A stretch of 64,000 nucleotides of DNA from Latilactobacillus sakei subsp. sakei DSM 20017 = JCM 1157 (GCF_002370355.1 NZ_AP017929.1:682001-746000); one strand, 5' to 3'; positions 50,563 through 59,053 are shown, counted from the first letter of the stretch. Notes: generated by a model from the letters alone, not told the origin. Numbers and translations: made by a program.

Positions 50563-50910
50563 ATGGCAGAGCAAAATGAAATTCTAAGTATCAGTGAGTG
50601 GTATCTTGACGCCCAACGAAAGATTAGCCAGTTGAACAAAGCGAGTGAAGAATATGGCTTAACCTACGATCAGTTCCTTGTTTTGGAGCAGATTATTGAA
50701 CTCGGTAATAACCGACCTGGGCAAATCGCAAAGAAATTTAATACGTCACCACCTGCCGCCTCACGTAAGTTGAATGCTTTACAAAATAAGCACTATATAA
50801 TGAAGGCCCACAACATAGATGATGATCAACGGACAGTGCAGCTCGAGGTAACCAGAGAAGGTAGAGAGAAATATACTGCATTGCGCAAGGTATTGTATCA
50901 AATTGGTTAA
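50563..50910 (+). CDS. MarR-family winged-helix regulator
   Basis: 115 residues, a little shorter than most MarR proteins (about 140), with the C-terminal dimerisation helix shortened. QFLVLEQIIELGNNRPGQIAKKFNTSPPAASRKLNALQNK is the winged-helix reading head, followed by the wing IDDDQRTVQLEVTREGREKY with the conserved D-x-R. ATG 50563 is behind AGGAGGA. It is the last gene of the inserted surface-protein region and could control it; targets unknown. Confidence 0.8.
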   Translation: MAEQNEILSISEWYLDAQRKISQLNKASEEYGLTYDQFLVLEQIIELGNNRPGQIAKKFNTSPPAASRKLNALQNKHYIMKAHNIDDDQRTVQLEVTREGREKYTALRKVLYQIG

Positions 50911-50916
50911 TCGCTA

Positions 50917-50949
50917 AAAAAGCCATTCATTTTTATGAATGGTTTTTTT
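50917..50949 (+). terminator. Terminator of the MarR-type gene
   Basis: AAAAAGCCATTCAT-tttt-ATGAATGGTTTTTTT. Confidence 0.9.
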
Positions 50950-51036
50950 GCTATCTATTATAGGAAGGAGGGTTGCTACTTTTCTGAAAATTGACTAAAA
51001 TAGAAATAATGATTTTGTGAAGTAAGAGGAGAAACA

Positions 51037-51786
51037 ATGACACAACGCTATCGAGTAACGGTTGCCTATGATGGGACTGATTTTGCTGGCTTTCAAGTTC
51101 AGCCTAAGCAACGCACAGTTCAAGGTACCTTGGAAAAAGCCTTAACTAAGATGAGTAAGGGCGCCGATATTCAAGTTTACGGTTCCGGCCGAACAGACTC
51201 TGGCGTCCACGCTATGGGCCAAGTTGTGCATTTCGACTATCCGACTGCACTACCCGCTAAAAGCATGCTACGGGCCTTAAATAGCCTCTTACCGTTAGAT
51301 ATGGAAGTGGTTGATAGCCAATTGGCGGATGATGCTTTTCATGCTCGCTTTTCAACAGTTGGCAAGCGTTATCTGTACCGGGTTGATCTCGGGCATTACA
51401 CCAATCCGTTTAAACGGCGTTATACGGGTCACTATCCTTATCCAATCGATGTTGAGCGGATTCAAGCGGCATTACCCGATGTGATGGGGACGCATGACTA
51501 TACGAGTTTTGCGGCCGCTGGTGGGGTCATCAAGGATAAGGTGCGTACCATCTACGAAGCAACTGTTGTCTATAATGAAGCTGAGAATGAACTCGTTTTT
51601 GAGTTTCACGGGAATGGTTTTTTATATAATATGGTCCGCATCTTAGTGGCCACTTTATTGGAAATTGGTAACGGTCGGCGTGATGTGCATGACTTTTTAC
51701 GATTGTACGAAGTCAAGGATCGGCAACAGGCGCGCTCAACCGCGCCAGCAAGCGGTTTGTATTTAAAAGAAGTTTATTATAAATAG
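51037..51786 (+). CDS. truA: tRNA pseudouridine synthase A
   Basis: 249 residues. Isomerises uridines 38-40 in the anticodon arm of many tRNAs. [20 protein letters not shown] at the start, catalytic Asp in [16 protein letters not shown] near residue 52, and [14 protein letters not shown] near 187. SD AGAGGAG. In related genomes it directly follows ecfT; here 10.7 kb separate them. Confidence 0.95.
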   Translation: MTQRYRVTVAYDGTDFAGFQVQPKQRTVQGTLEKALTKMSKGADIQVYGSGRTDSGVHAMGQVVHFDYPTALPAKSMLRALNSLLPLDMEVVDSQLADDAFHARFSTVGKRYLYRVDLGHYTNPFKRRYTGHYPYPIDVERIQAALPDVMGTHDYTSFAAAGGVIKDKVRTIYEATVVYNEAENELVFEFHGNGFLYNMVRILVATLLEIGNGRRDVHDFLRLYEVKDRQQARSTAPASGLYLKEVYYK

Positions 51787-51808
51787 ACTGGAAATATATG
51801 AGATTCGA

Positions 51809-51837
51809 TTGACTTAATCAAGAAATTACGGTACTAT
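51809..51837 (+). promoter_or_regulatory. Promoter of rplM-rpsI
   Basis: TTGACT (51809-51814), 17-bp spacer, TACTAT (51832-51837). Confidence 0.85.
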
Positions 51838-51845
51838 AGTATCTG

Positions 51846-51916
51846 GTATTGTTTGCCCCACGATAGGCCCCGGAAACTTATTGAGTGTCAAACAAACACA
51901 GAATATTGGAGGAATA
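51846..51916 (+). promoter_or_regulatory. L13-type leader of rplM-rpsI
   Basis: TTGTTTG (51849-51855) pairs with CAAACAA (51889-51895) around a conserved-looking CCCCACGATAGGCCCCGGAA segment. Location and size fit the known L13 leader of low-GC Gram-positives, thought to mediate feedback by L13. Not scored against the family model. Confidence 0.65.
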
Positions 51917-51920
51917 AATC

Positions 51921-52364
51921 GTGCGTACAACTTACATGGCTAAACCAGGCGAAGTAGAACGTAAATGGTATGTGATCGATGCAACAGATATTGCATTAGG
52001 TCGTCTATCAACTGTAGTCGCTTCTATCTTACGCGGTAAAAATAAACCAACATTTACACCTAACGTTGATACAGGTGATAACATCATCGTCATCAACGCT
52101 GAAAAAATTAAATTAACAGGTCGCAAAGCAACCGACAAGTTATATCATCACCATAGTAATCATCCTGGTGGTTTGAAAACTCGTACTGCTGGCGAAATTC
52201 GTGAAAATAACCCAGAACGTTTAATTGAAATGTCAGTTAAAGGGATGTTACCTAAGAACTCATTGGGTCACAACCAATTCTTGAAGTTACACGTTTACGC
52301 TGGTGGCGAACACAAACACCAAGCACAAAATCCAGAAGTCTTAGACATTACGGACATTATTTAA
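51921..52364 (+). CDS. rplM: 50S ribosomal protein L13
   Basis: 147 residues, early 50S assembly protein. [20 protein letters not shown], the [20 protein letters not shown] segment, and [12 protein letters not shown]-like [20 protein letters not shown] identify it. GTG 51921 behind TTGGAGGA. Cotranscribed with rpsI. Confidence 0.96.
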   Translation: MRTTYMAKPGEVERKWYVIDATDIALGRLSTVVASILRGKNKPTFTPNVDTGDNIIVINAEKIKLTGRKATDKLYHHHSNHPGGLKTRTAGEIRENNPERLIEMSVKGMLPKNSLGHNQFLKLHVYAGGEHKHQAQNPEVLDITDII

Positions 52365-52377
52365 GGAGGAAACTATA

Positions 52378-52770
52378 GTGGCTCAAGTAACTTATAACGG
52401 TACAGGCCGTCGTAAAAACTCAGTAGCTCGTGTACGTTTAGTACCAGGTACTGGTAAAATCACTATCAACAACAAAGACGTTGTTGATTACATTCCATTT
52501 GCTAACTTGATTTTAGATATGAAACAACCTTTAACAATTACTGAAACATCAGATAGCTATGATATCTTGGTAAACGTTAATGGTGGTGGATTCTCAGGCC
52601 AAGCTGGTGCAATCCGTCACGGTATTTCACGTGCCCTATTGACAGTTGACCCTGACTTCCGTCCAGCTCTTAAGAGTGCTGGCATGTTAACACGTGACCC
52701 TCGTATGAAGGAACGTAAGAAACCAGGTCTTAAGAAAGCTCGTAAAGCTTCACAATTCTCAAAACGTTAA
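52378..52770 (+). CDS. rpsI: 30S ribosomal protein S9
   Basis: 130 residues. The C-terminal tail contacts P-site tRNA and ends in [11 protein letters not shown], the conserved terminal arginine. [21 protein letters not shown] at the start. GTG start behind AAGGAGGA, 13 bp behind rplM. Confidence 0.97.
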   Translation: MAQVTYNGTGRRKNSVARVRLVPGTGKITINNKDVVDYIPFANLILDMKQPLTITETSDSYDILVNVNGGGFSGQAGAIRHGISRALLTVDPDFRPALKSAGMLTRDPRMKERKKPGLKKARKASQFSKR

Positions 52771-52796
52771 TATCAATCCGATATTATTCGGTTTTG

Positions 52797-52835
52797 CAAA
52801 ACACCCCACAACTCTTGGTTGTGGGGTGTTTTTTT
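52797..52835 (+). terminator. Terminator of rplM-rpsI
   Basis: AACACCCCACAAC-tcttg-GTTGTGGGGTGTT plus T run. Its last 18 bases recur at 55883-55900. Confidence 0.93.
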
Positions 52836-52952
52836 GTTTAGAAATACTCATTAGTCATTAAATGATTAGTAAACGCTAAGAATCATTGCGGACGGTGCCA
52901 TCTTAACAGATAATAGTAAAGAAGTAAGTCGAAAAAAATGGGGGAAGTAATT

Positions 52953-54428
52953 GTGAAGCGTAAAGTATGGATAATTGTCATTATAGTGTTATTAGTAATT
53001 ATTGGTGGTACTTGGGGTTACACCAGTTTTCAAAAACAACACAAGGAAGCACAAATCGCTAAGCAATTGGATACTATTCAGACAGAAGTGAAGGCTTTTA
53101 ATCGAGTTAAGAGTGATTCGCAAAAATTAACAACCTTGAAAAAGATGGTGTCCTCAGCTGATCATTATCACCAAAAAGCTAATCAGAGTACTAAAGTTAA
53201 CAAAGCTTATCAATTAGCCATCTCAAAGGCGCAACAATATTTTAAAGATCAAAATCAACAAGTTTTAAAAGCAAATACGATTCAGGACAAATCAGTGAGT
53301 GATGCAACGATTCAAACTAAGAATCGTCGATTGAATGGCTTATTAACGACTATTAAGGACCAAGGAACAACCATTTATACCAAACCGGCGTTGAAAAAAA
53401 TTACTAATCAAGTGCAAAAGACAATCAAGGCTAATCAGCAACAAGCGACTGAACCGGCAACTTCATCAGTTGCGACAAAGCAGGTAATCACTCAATAAGA
53501 GAAGAAGTCTACGGCGATGGCGTTAGATGAAATTAAAGCTGGTAACTATCAAAGTTTATTAGGTGATTGGCAAGAAGTCGCAGTTTCATTCAATCGGCAT
53601 GATGGTAAAGGTAATATTTGGCAATCAGGGAGTCAGGGCGGAAAACTGGATATTACTGCTGACCAAATTAAAAATGGCGCAATGACAATTGCCGGAAATA
53701 CGTTGAATGATGGTAACGACTCGCATGAACTTGCCTTTGATGATAAGGCGGGCTATTTAACTGCTGATACTAGCGATGCAGCTGTTATTTGGAATATATC
53801 GTTTTATCCGGGAGGTGTAGATCTTACTAACTGGGGTGATGACGTACCAACGACAGTTGATTCAAAGCAAGACCGACTAGTTATCCGTAGTAGCAGTAAT
53901 AATTATATTCAAGTCTTCCAAAAAAGTAGTACTAGCACGACGCAAGCGACGATTGATAAGGAACCAGTTGAATCTAAGCAATCAATGGCTTTAGATGAGG
54001 TTAAGGCCGGCAATTACAAGAGTCTAAATGGCACTTGGCAAAATGGCTTAGGAAATCAAATCGCGGTCAAAAATGAGACTATGCAATTTACAGATATTAC
54101 GAGCAACAAGGAACCGGGGATAATCACTAGTCAACAATTAGACATTCCGGGTTCAGATGGACCAGATGGGACACCTAAAGAAGTATCATATATCGGAGAT
54201 TCAACAATGAAAGCCTATAAACAAACACTTATAACTGGAGAATATGACGGTGTATTTTCTTTAAAAAGTACGTTGCCAGGCGCAATGTTATGTATCTCAT
54301 TTTTACCAAAAGGAATGATGGGTGATTTATCTGGTGGTGATGTGAATAAAGACAAAATTGTTGCTGTTGGGACTCAAAATAGTCCAACGGCTGTCGGTGC
54401 TGAACAAGTCTATTACAAAATAAATTAA
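52953..54428 (+). pseudogene. Membrane-anchored DUF6287-like protein, interrupted by an in-frame stop
   Basis: One continuous frame with a single TAA at 53496-53498. Part 1 (52953-53498): a basic N-terminus, one membrane helix (VWIIVIIVLLVIIGGTWGY), and a Lys/Gln-rich helical extracellular stalk, ending ATKQVITQ. Part 2 (53499-54428): two related domains, starting MALDEIKAGNYQSLLGDWQE (53517) and MALDEVKAGNYKSLNGTWQN (about 53985). These resemble DUF6287 and the lipoprotein encoded convergently downstream. The stop reads CAA TAA GAG; CAA to TAA is a single change. Part 2 alone has no good SD and no signal peptide. GTG 52953 is preferred because GGGGGA stands before it; the ATG 52938 lacks an SD. 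Confidence 0.7.
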
Positions 54429-54437
54429 TTAGCACCA

Positions 54438-54480
54438 TAAAAAAGACCGTTCAAGTTTTAAACTTGAACGGTCTTTTTTG
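54438..54480. terminator. Bidirectional terminator between the two DUF6287-like genes
   Basis: AAAAAGACCGTTCAAGTT-tt-AAACTTGAACGGTCTTTTTT, strong on both strands. Confidence 0.93.
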
Positions 54481-54491
54481 ATGACCATCGC

Positions 54492-55130
54492 TTAACTTTG
54501 CACATAGACGTCAGTCAATGACATGTTACTGGTCCAGATGACAATCACGTTTTTCGAATTGGTGGTATTGACGGCTTCGAGGCCGTATTCGGTGCTAGTA
54601 CCAACCGGATAGAAGGTGACAGACCAATTAATGGCAACTGAATCCGCTAATAGGGCGGCTAGGTGGCCATTAGTCGTTTTGAAATTGACTGGATGCAAAC
54701 CGGCGTTGTCTTTTAAGCCAGCTTTGCTGAGCGTTATACTGTCTGATGTGAGTTGATTGTTGGTAATCGCTAAAGGTTTGGCATTGTCGATTGTCATTTC
54801 GCGACCTTTAGCTTGGCGACGACTTAACTGCCATTGACCGGCGATACTACTATAATCGCCCGCTTGGATCTGAGTGAGATTCATGCCAGTTTGCTTTGCC
54901 GGTGTTTGTGATGTTGTTGAATCACTTTTAGCGGTGGTGCTTTGGCTAGTCGTTTCTTTTTTGGCGACACGCGACGTTGTGCTGTGTGAGGCCGATTTTG
55001 GATGACTAGTTGAAGCAACCTTAGCGTTCTTATTGTGACTAGTTTGTGGGGCTTTTATTTGTGCTTGCCCACAGGCGGCTAACGTTAATATGGCTATGAC
55101 ACTCAAAATGACGGTTAAATGCTTCTGCAT
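54492..55130 (-). CDS. DUF6287-like lipoprotein
   Basis: 212 residues. Signal peptide with lipobox LTLAAC (Cys near 20), so it is lipid-anchored outside the cell; a long Ser/Thr/Lys-rich flexible linker (about 25-82); then one globular domain beginning MNLTQIQAGDYSSIAGQWQL, the same plan as the two domains of the broken gene across the terminator (xAGDYxSxxGxW; later INWSVTFYPVG versus IWNISFYPGG). The function of this domain is unknown to me. It is monocistronic. Confidence 0.75.
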   Translation of the reverse strand: MQKHLTVILSVIAILTLAACGQAQIKAPQTSHNKNAKVASTSHPKSASHSTTSRVAKKETTSQSTTAKSDSTTSQTPAKQTGMNLTQIQAGDYSSIAGQWQLSRRQAKGREMTIDNAKPLAITNNQLTSDSITLSKAGLKDNAGLHPVNFKTTNGHLAALLADSVAINWSVTFYPVGTSTEYGLEAVNTTNSKNVIVIWTSNMSLTDVYVQS

Positions 55131-55331
55131 ATTTCTAATACTCCCCCGAGTTAGATAATAACATGGTGATTATTTTTAATGCATGTTCTCTGATACCGGC
55201 AATATGTTTGACAGTATCGTGTTGAATTGTGTTCAATTAAGAGATAGACCTCGTTATAACATATTCTTTGTCATCTATTTCATGGTAACATGCTAGTGAG
55301 TGAATCGGATCGTTTGTCTTTATAATCATAC

Positions 55332-55349
55332 ATTCCTCCCAAGAATTTT
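55332..55349 (+). other. 18-nt motif shared with the structured RNA and complementary to the WxL SD
   Basis: ATTCCTCCCAAGAATTTT. The first 14 bases occur in both 16-mers at 21867 and 21990. Its reverse complement matches 49400-49417 at 17 of 18 positions. TATAAT lies at 55321-55326. On the minus strand it reads as a strong SD before a 17-codon frame. The rest of 55131-55525 shows small hairpins (GCTAG/CTAGC near 55389, AACAG/CTGTT near 55408) and no gene. Confidence 0.4.
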
Positions 55350-55525
55350 ACGATATTTTAAAGTCTGTTAAGCTGGTTGACGATAAGCTAGCTGTATTAC
55401 TAGCATAACAGTCACTTTATGCTGTTAATAGTATCAATTAACCTCAAAAGTGTCAACGTAGCATGCACTTAATACATATAATACTCGTATATCGTTTTGC
55501 TACGCTAAACGGAGGGTTTAATTTT

Positions 55526-55846
55526 ATGACAATTAATTTTTTTGGTGAGAGGTTGAAGGCGGTCCGTAAAGCAAAGCGGTTGACTCAACTAGAACTTTCA
55601 CAACGACTGGGGGTCAGTAAGGGAACCGTTTCTGCCTATGAGCAAGGGCTATCATACCCATCCTTAGAAACGCTGGTCAGTATTTGTAGTATTCTTGATA
55701 CGTCAGCGGACTACTTATTGAATATTTCTGATGATTTACCTTTTAAAATGGGTGGTTTAACGGACGAGCAAACTGAAAGTATTTTGAGAGTTGTCTCGTT
55801 GATTGAAAAAGCCAATGAAACCTTGAATGATTTAAATAAGAAGTAA
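55526..55846 (+). CDS. XRE-family helix-turn-helix regulator
   Basis: 106 residues. FFGERLKAVRKAKRLTQLELSQRLGVSKGTVSAYEQGLSYPSLETL is a classic Cro/CI-type domain at 4-58, followed by LDTSADYLLNISDD and a short helical C-terminus likely for dimerisation. ATG 55526 is behind GGAGGG; the frame extends to 55463 without an SD. It is monocistronic. It may regulate the lipoprotein genes beside it or be a phage-type remnant; neither is shown. Confidence 0.85.
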   Translation: MTINFFGERLKAVRKAKRLTQLELSQRLGVSKGTVSAYEQGLSYPSLETLVSICSILDTSADYLLNISDDLPFKMGGLTDEQTESILRVVSLIEKANETLNDLNKK

Positions 55847-55862
55847 GTCGCTATTATTCAAG

Positions 55863-55900
55863 AAAACACCTCATAACGGGCAGTTGTGGGGTGTTTTTTT
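55863..55900 (+). terminator. Terminator of the XRE regulator gene
   Basis: ACACCTCATAAC-gggca-GTTGTGGGGTGT with T run. The right arm plus T run (GTTGTGGGGTGTTTTTTT) is identical to the rpsI terminator at 52818-52835. Confidence 0.88.
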
Positions 55901-56007
55901 AATTGCTCAAAAAGTCAGACTTCCGCTCGATAGACGAAGTGCGGTTCAATATTATATAATCAGCTTAAAGTAGCAGTGTCAGTTAATGAGATAAGGAGCG
56001 TGGCGTG

Positions 56008-56643
56008 ATGAAAAAGTTATTTGATAAGCGGCAAGTGAATCAGGATGATAATCCAGAGTTCGATTCATTCTTTACGGAAGTGTTGCAGAAGTTACCACGA
56101 CAATCAGCGGCGATTATTGCCAAGTCCTTCAACCAGTCTAAAGCATTGGCGGAGAAGACGATGGCCAAGAGCCGGACGCAGTTTGATAGCGTCTTTGCCG
56201 ACTTCTTAGTGGGTGTTGACGATCAAAAACGGCAACAAGCCCATAATATTATTCATGCAGCCTCGTTAACAGCGGCGATTATTGGCTGTTCACCAATTCC
56301 ATTTTCAGATGCTTTCTTATTAGTACCTGTCCAATTGACAATGATGGCCCGTTTGCACAAATTATTCGGCCAATCTTGGTCGGCGAGTCTTGGTAAAAGT
56401 TTGTCGAAGGAATTAGTTTTAGTTGGGTTAGGTCGCAGTGCTGTCGGGAATATTTTGAAGCTTGTACCAGTTGTCGGGACAGTCACTGGGGCAGCGGTTA
56501 ACGCAACGGTTGCGATGTCGATCACCGAAGCGCTGGGTTGGTTGACGGTTAAAATGCTCAACGATGGCGAGGATATTTTTAACGACATGCTGTCCTTTAA
56601 AAATCAGTTCAAAACGTTGTTTGGGTTGTTACAAAGAAAGTAA
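56008..56643 (+). CDS. DUF697 (YcjF-like) membrane protein
   Basis: 211 residues. A charged N-terminal half (1-95) and a DUF697-like part with hydrophobic stretches: LTAAIIGCSPIPFSDAFLLVPVQLTMMARL near 90-120 and NILKLVPVVGTVTGAAVNAT near 145-170. The motif P-I-P-x-x-D is characteristic of the family, which is often found next to GTPases; no GTPase is beside it here. ATG 56008 is behind AAGGAGCG; a GTG at 56005 is in frame. Function unknown. Confidence 0.78.
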   Translation: MKKLFDKRQVNQDDNPEFDSFFTEVLQKLPRQSAAIIAKSFNQSKALAEKTMAKSRTQFDSVFADFLVGVDDQKRQQAHNIIHAASLTAAIIGCSPIPFSDAFLLVPVQLTMMARLHKLFGQSWSASLGKSLSKELVLVGLGRSAVGNILKLVPVVGTVTGAAVNATVAMSITEALGWLTVKMLNDGEDIFNDMLSFKNQFKTLFGLLQRK

Positions 56644-56717
56644 CGTGCTTCAATTGACAGTCATCACCGTTAATGATTTAATAAACCCATATCACTAGTT
56701 TCGGGAGGCTTTTTAAA

Positions 56718-57398
56718 ATGGTAAAAGTATTAATCGTGCATACCAACATCACGCGGTATCAAGGCACAACTGATCCCACGGGTTTATGGTTGGGTGAGTC
56801 GGCAGAATTTGTCGCAGAAATGCAAAAGGCGGGCATCGACTATGACTTTATCAGTCCTAAAGGTGGTTTTGTGCCGCTTGATCCACGGGGGATGAAGTAT
56901 ACCGATGAAGCGATTTTGGAGATTTATGAACAACCAGATTACGTTCAACGCGGCTTAGTTGCCACATTGAAGCCTAGCGACGTTAATCCGGCTGATTATG
57001 CAGCGATTTACTATACAGGGGGCCACGGTGTGATGTGGGACTTCCCAGATAATGCCGAAATCCAAGCGATTGCGCGGGCAATTTATCAACAAGGTGGCTA
57101 CCTGTCTTCAGTCTGTCACGGTATTGCAGGACTCTTGCAATTAAAAGATACAAAAGGTCAGTTTGTGATTGCCGGTAAAAAAGTGACCGGTTTTACAACA
57201 GCCGAAGAAGTGTTGGCAGGTAAGAAGAACGTCGTACCATTTTTAAATGAAGAAGTGGCCGCTCAAAATGGCGCCGAATTCACTAAAATGCGGGCGTATA
57301 AGTCATTCGCTGTCCAAGATGGCCAATTAGTAACAGGCCAAAATCCGTTCTCAGTCCGAGCAGTCACTGACTTATTAATTCCCGCAATTCAAAAATAA
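56718..57398 (+). CDS. DJ-1/PfpI-type protein (Hsp31-like glyoxalase III family)
   Basis: 226 residues, class I glutamine amidotransferase-like fold. The nucleophile elbow SSVCHGIAGLL (Cys near 134 followed by His), Glu in TGLWLGESAEF near 27 and the YYTGGHGVMWDFPDN segment match the Hsp31-like branch, which acts on methylglyoxal or repairs glycated proteins. SD GGGAGGC before ATG. Monocistronic. Exact activity not testable from sequence. Confidence 0.88.
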   Translation: MVKVLIVHTNITRYQGTTDPTGLWLGESAEFVAEMQKAGIDYDFISPKGGFVPLDPRGMKYTDEAILEIYEQPDYVQRGLVATLKPSDVNPADYAAIYYTGGHGVMWDFPDNAEIQAIARAIYQQGGYLSSVCHGIAGLLQLKDTKGQFVIAGKKVTGFTTAEEVLAGKKNVVPFLNEEVAAQNGAEFTKMRAYKSFAVQDGQLVTGQNPFSVRAVTDLLIPAIQK

Positions 57399-57461
57399 TG
57401 GGTGCCGTAGTGGTGCAAATTATGTTAAGCTGATAGGAACAGAATAGTTGGGAGTATGAAA

Positions 57462-57605
57462 ATGGATCAAAAGCAAAAAGAAAAAATGCAAGCCTTAATC
57501 GATCAAAAGAAGGGTGGCGGTAAGTCAAAACAAACTGACGTCGCTAAGAATGATCGGACAAAGATGCGTAAAGGCCCAAAGATTTTTACAGAAATTCACT
57601 GGTAA
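57462..57605 (+). CDS. Conserved-looking 47-residue basic protein
   Basis: Starts MDQKQKEKMQALIDQKKGGG, ends RKGPKIFTEIHW. Highly charged, no hydrophobic segment, probably cytosolic and partly disordered. TTGGGAGT at the right distance selects ATG 57462 over the ATG at 57456, and a clean terminator follows. Short proteins of this type with an RKGPK motif occur in lactobacilli by my recollection. Function unknown. Confidence 0.65.
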   Translation: MDQKQKEKMQALIDQKKGGGKSKQTDVAKNDRTKMRKGPKIFTEIHW

Positions 57606-57631
57606 TCGACTTGTCGATTACTATTTTTTTG
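57602..57631 (+). terminator. Terminator of the 47-residue protein gene
   Basis: TAATCGAC-tt-GTCGATTA hairpin overlapping the stop codon, followed by CTATTTTTTT. Confidence 0.85.
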
Positions 57632-57729
57632 CCCTAATTTAAAATTAATCTGCAAGACGACAGTATATGTCGCCAGCCTTTTTTATAATAAAACCACATT
57701 AGTTTAAATCGATATTGGGGGTTATTAAA

Positions 57730-57837
57730 TTGGAAATAGGTGCATGGGCAGATTGGGTAAATGTAGTCGCAACAGCGATATTAGCATTAATTGCAGGTGT
57801 TTGGAGTTTTAAGAAGGGCTCACAGGTCGTATTGTAG
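57730..57837 (+). CDS. Possible 35-residue membrane peptide
   Basis: TTG start behind TTGGGGGTT. The product MEIGAWADWVNVVATAILAL and then IAGVWSFKKGSQVVL has one hydrophobic helix with Trp at its edges and a Lys pair behind it. It could be the N-terminal remnant of a longer membrane protein. CGACAGTATATGTCG upstream (57659-57673) is a small palindrome. Not recognised. Confidence 0.4.
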   Translation: MEIGAWADWVNVVATAILALIAGVWSFKKGSQVVL

Positions 57838-57918
57838 AAGGGTTATCGATTGACAGCGGTTGGGATTAGCTTAAAATAAGCATATTATAGTTTATTCTAA
57901 GGTGATAGGAGTTTACCA

Positions 57919-58656
57919 ATGTCTGATTTAATCGCACAAATGCAACACCATGTTTCTGTTCGGAATTTTGAAGCGACACCCTTGAGCGCTGAGGTAAAAC
58001 AGCAATTAATTGCGGCGGCCCAGAGTGGTTCGTCATCTAACTTCGTCCAAGCTTTTTCAATCATTGAAGTGACGGACTTAGCGTTGCGCACCGAGATTGC
58101 GACGATTTCTAATAGTGCTAGCTACGTCAATCAGACCGGTACATTTTACGTTTTCGTTGCGGATTTGTATCGTCAAGCTAGCATGTTGAAAGCCCAGGGT
58201 CAATCTTTGGCCGGCATCCAAAATATGGAGGCCTTGCTAGTCGCGAGTGTTGATACAACGATTGCTGCTGAAGATATGGCGGTGGCTGCGGAATCATTAG
58301 GGCTCGGGATTTGTTATATCGGCGGGATTCGCAATGATATCGCGCGGGTGGCTGAGTTACTTGGGTTGCCAGAATATACAGTGCCCCTCTTTGGGTTAAC
58401 CGTCGGCATTCCAAAGACCAAAAATCAGGTTAAACCAAGATTGCCACAAATTAATCAAGTGGCCCAGAACCAATATCCACGGGCGCAATTTGCGGATTTA
58501 AAACAATACGATCAACAAATCGCAGATTATTATGCCAATCGGGGGTCAAATCAACAACAGGCTGACTGGACAAGTAAGAATTTAGACTTTTTCAGTGCAC
58601 CACGCCGTCCAGAAGTCGGGGCCTTTTTGAAGAAACAGGGGTTTACATTAGCATAA
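57919..58656 (+). CDS. NfrA/NfsA-type FMN nitroreductase
   Basis: 245 residues of the NADPH-dependent oxidoreductase branch of the nitroreductase fold. HHVSVRNFEATPLS with the FMN-contacting Arg at the start, AAQSGSSSNFVQAFSIIEV, AAESLGLGICYIGGIRND near 131-148, GLTVGIP, and a C-terminal lid (YYANRGSNQQQADWTSKNLDFF). SD AGGTGATAGGAG region before ATG. Probably a flavin-dependent reductase of quinones, nitro compounds or free FMN. Monocistronic. Confidence 0.9.
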   Translation: MSDLIAQMQHHVSVRNFEATPLSAEVKQQLIAAAQSGSSSNFVQAFSIIEVTDLALRTEIATISNSASYVNQTGTFYVFVADLYRQASMLKAQGQSLAGIQNMEALLVASVDTTIAAEDMAVAAESLGLGICYIGGIRNDIARVAELLGLPEYTVPLFGLTVGIPKTKNQVKPRLPQINQVAQNQYPRAQFADLKQYDQQIADYYANRGSNQQQADWTSKNLDFFSAPRRPEVGAFLKKQGFTLA

Positions 58657-58747
58657 AAACCTATTTTTTTAACTTTTCTATATTAAGCATTTAAATTCAT
58701 TTAGTAGGGATGAGTATGTGATGATATAGAAAAGGAGGATGATTAAG

Positions 58748-59005
58748 ATGAAAGAAATCAATGTATTGGCTCCCAATGTCGAAAAGCTAAAAGATTTATT
58801 AGATGAATTTCCTTTTGAAATATTCTGCTTTTATATAACTATTTTTGAAAAAACATATAATGAAGCATATGAGGATAAAAAAATAAATATTTTAGATCAG
58901 AGAATGATTGATGTTGTTGAAAAAGCTCTTCAAGAAGATTCTAACTTTAAATTAAATGCTTTAAGGGTACTGGGGAAAGTAAATATGATAACGATAAAAA
59001 ATTAA
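58748..59005 (+). CDS. Hypothetical 85-residue AT-rich protein
   Basis: MKEINVLAPNVEKLKDLLDE and then an acidic, aromatic, helical protein with no membrane segment. Its AT content and codon use (ATA, AAA, TTT) stand out against the neighbours, which suggests transfer. AGGAGG at 58733-58738 favours ATG 58748 over ATG 58739. Size and composition resemble some immunity or antitoxin proteins, but I see no partner and no diagnostic motif. Confidence 0.55.
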   Translation: MKEINVLAPNVEKLKDLLDEFPFEIFCFYITIFEKTYNEAYEDKKINILDQRMIDVVEKALQEDSNFKLNALRVLGKVNMITIKN

Positions 59006-59014
59006 ATCTGATAG

Positions 59015-59053
59015 TAAAAAGAACCCTGACACTAATTGTGTAGGGTTCTTTTT
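59015..59053 (+). terminator. Terminator behind the AT-rich gene
   Basis: AAAAAGAACCCT-gacactaattgtgt-AGGGTTCTTTTT. Its T run overlaps the lacLM -35. Confidence 0.9.

Noticed and set aside
53517-54428. DUF6287-like part as an intact independent gene
   Set aside because: No SD before ATG 53517 and no export signal, although the domains match an exported lipoprotein; an interrupted longer gene explains it better.
55268-55338. 17-codon frame on the minus strand behind a strong SD (starts MYDYKDKRSD)
   Set aside because: Too short and ends without a terminator; the SD-like motif is shared with a non-coding region, so coding is not supported.
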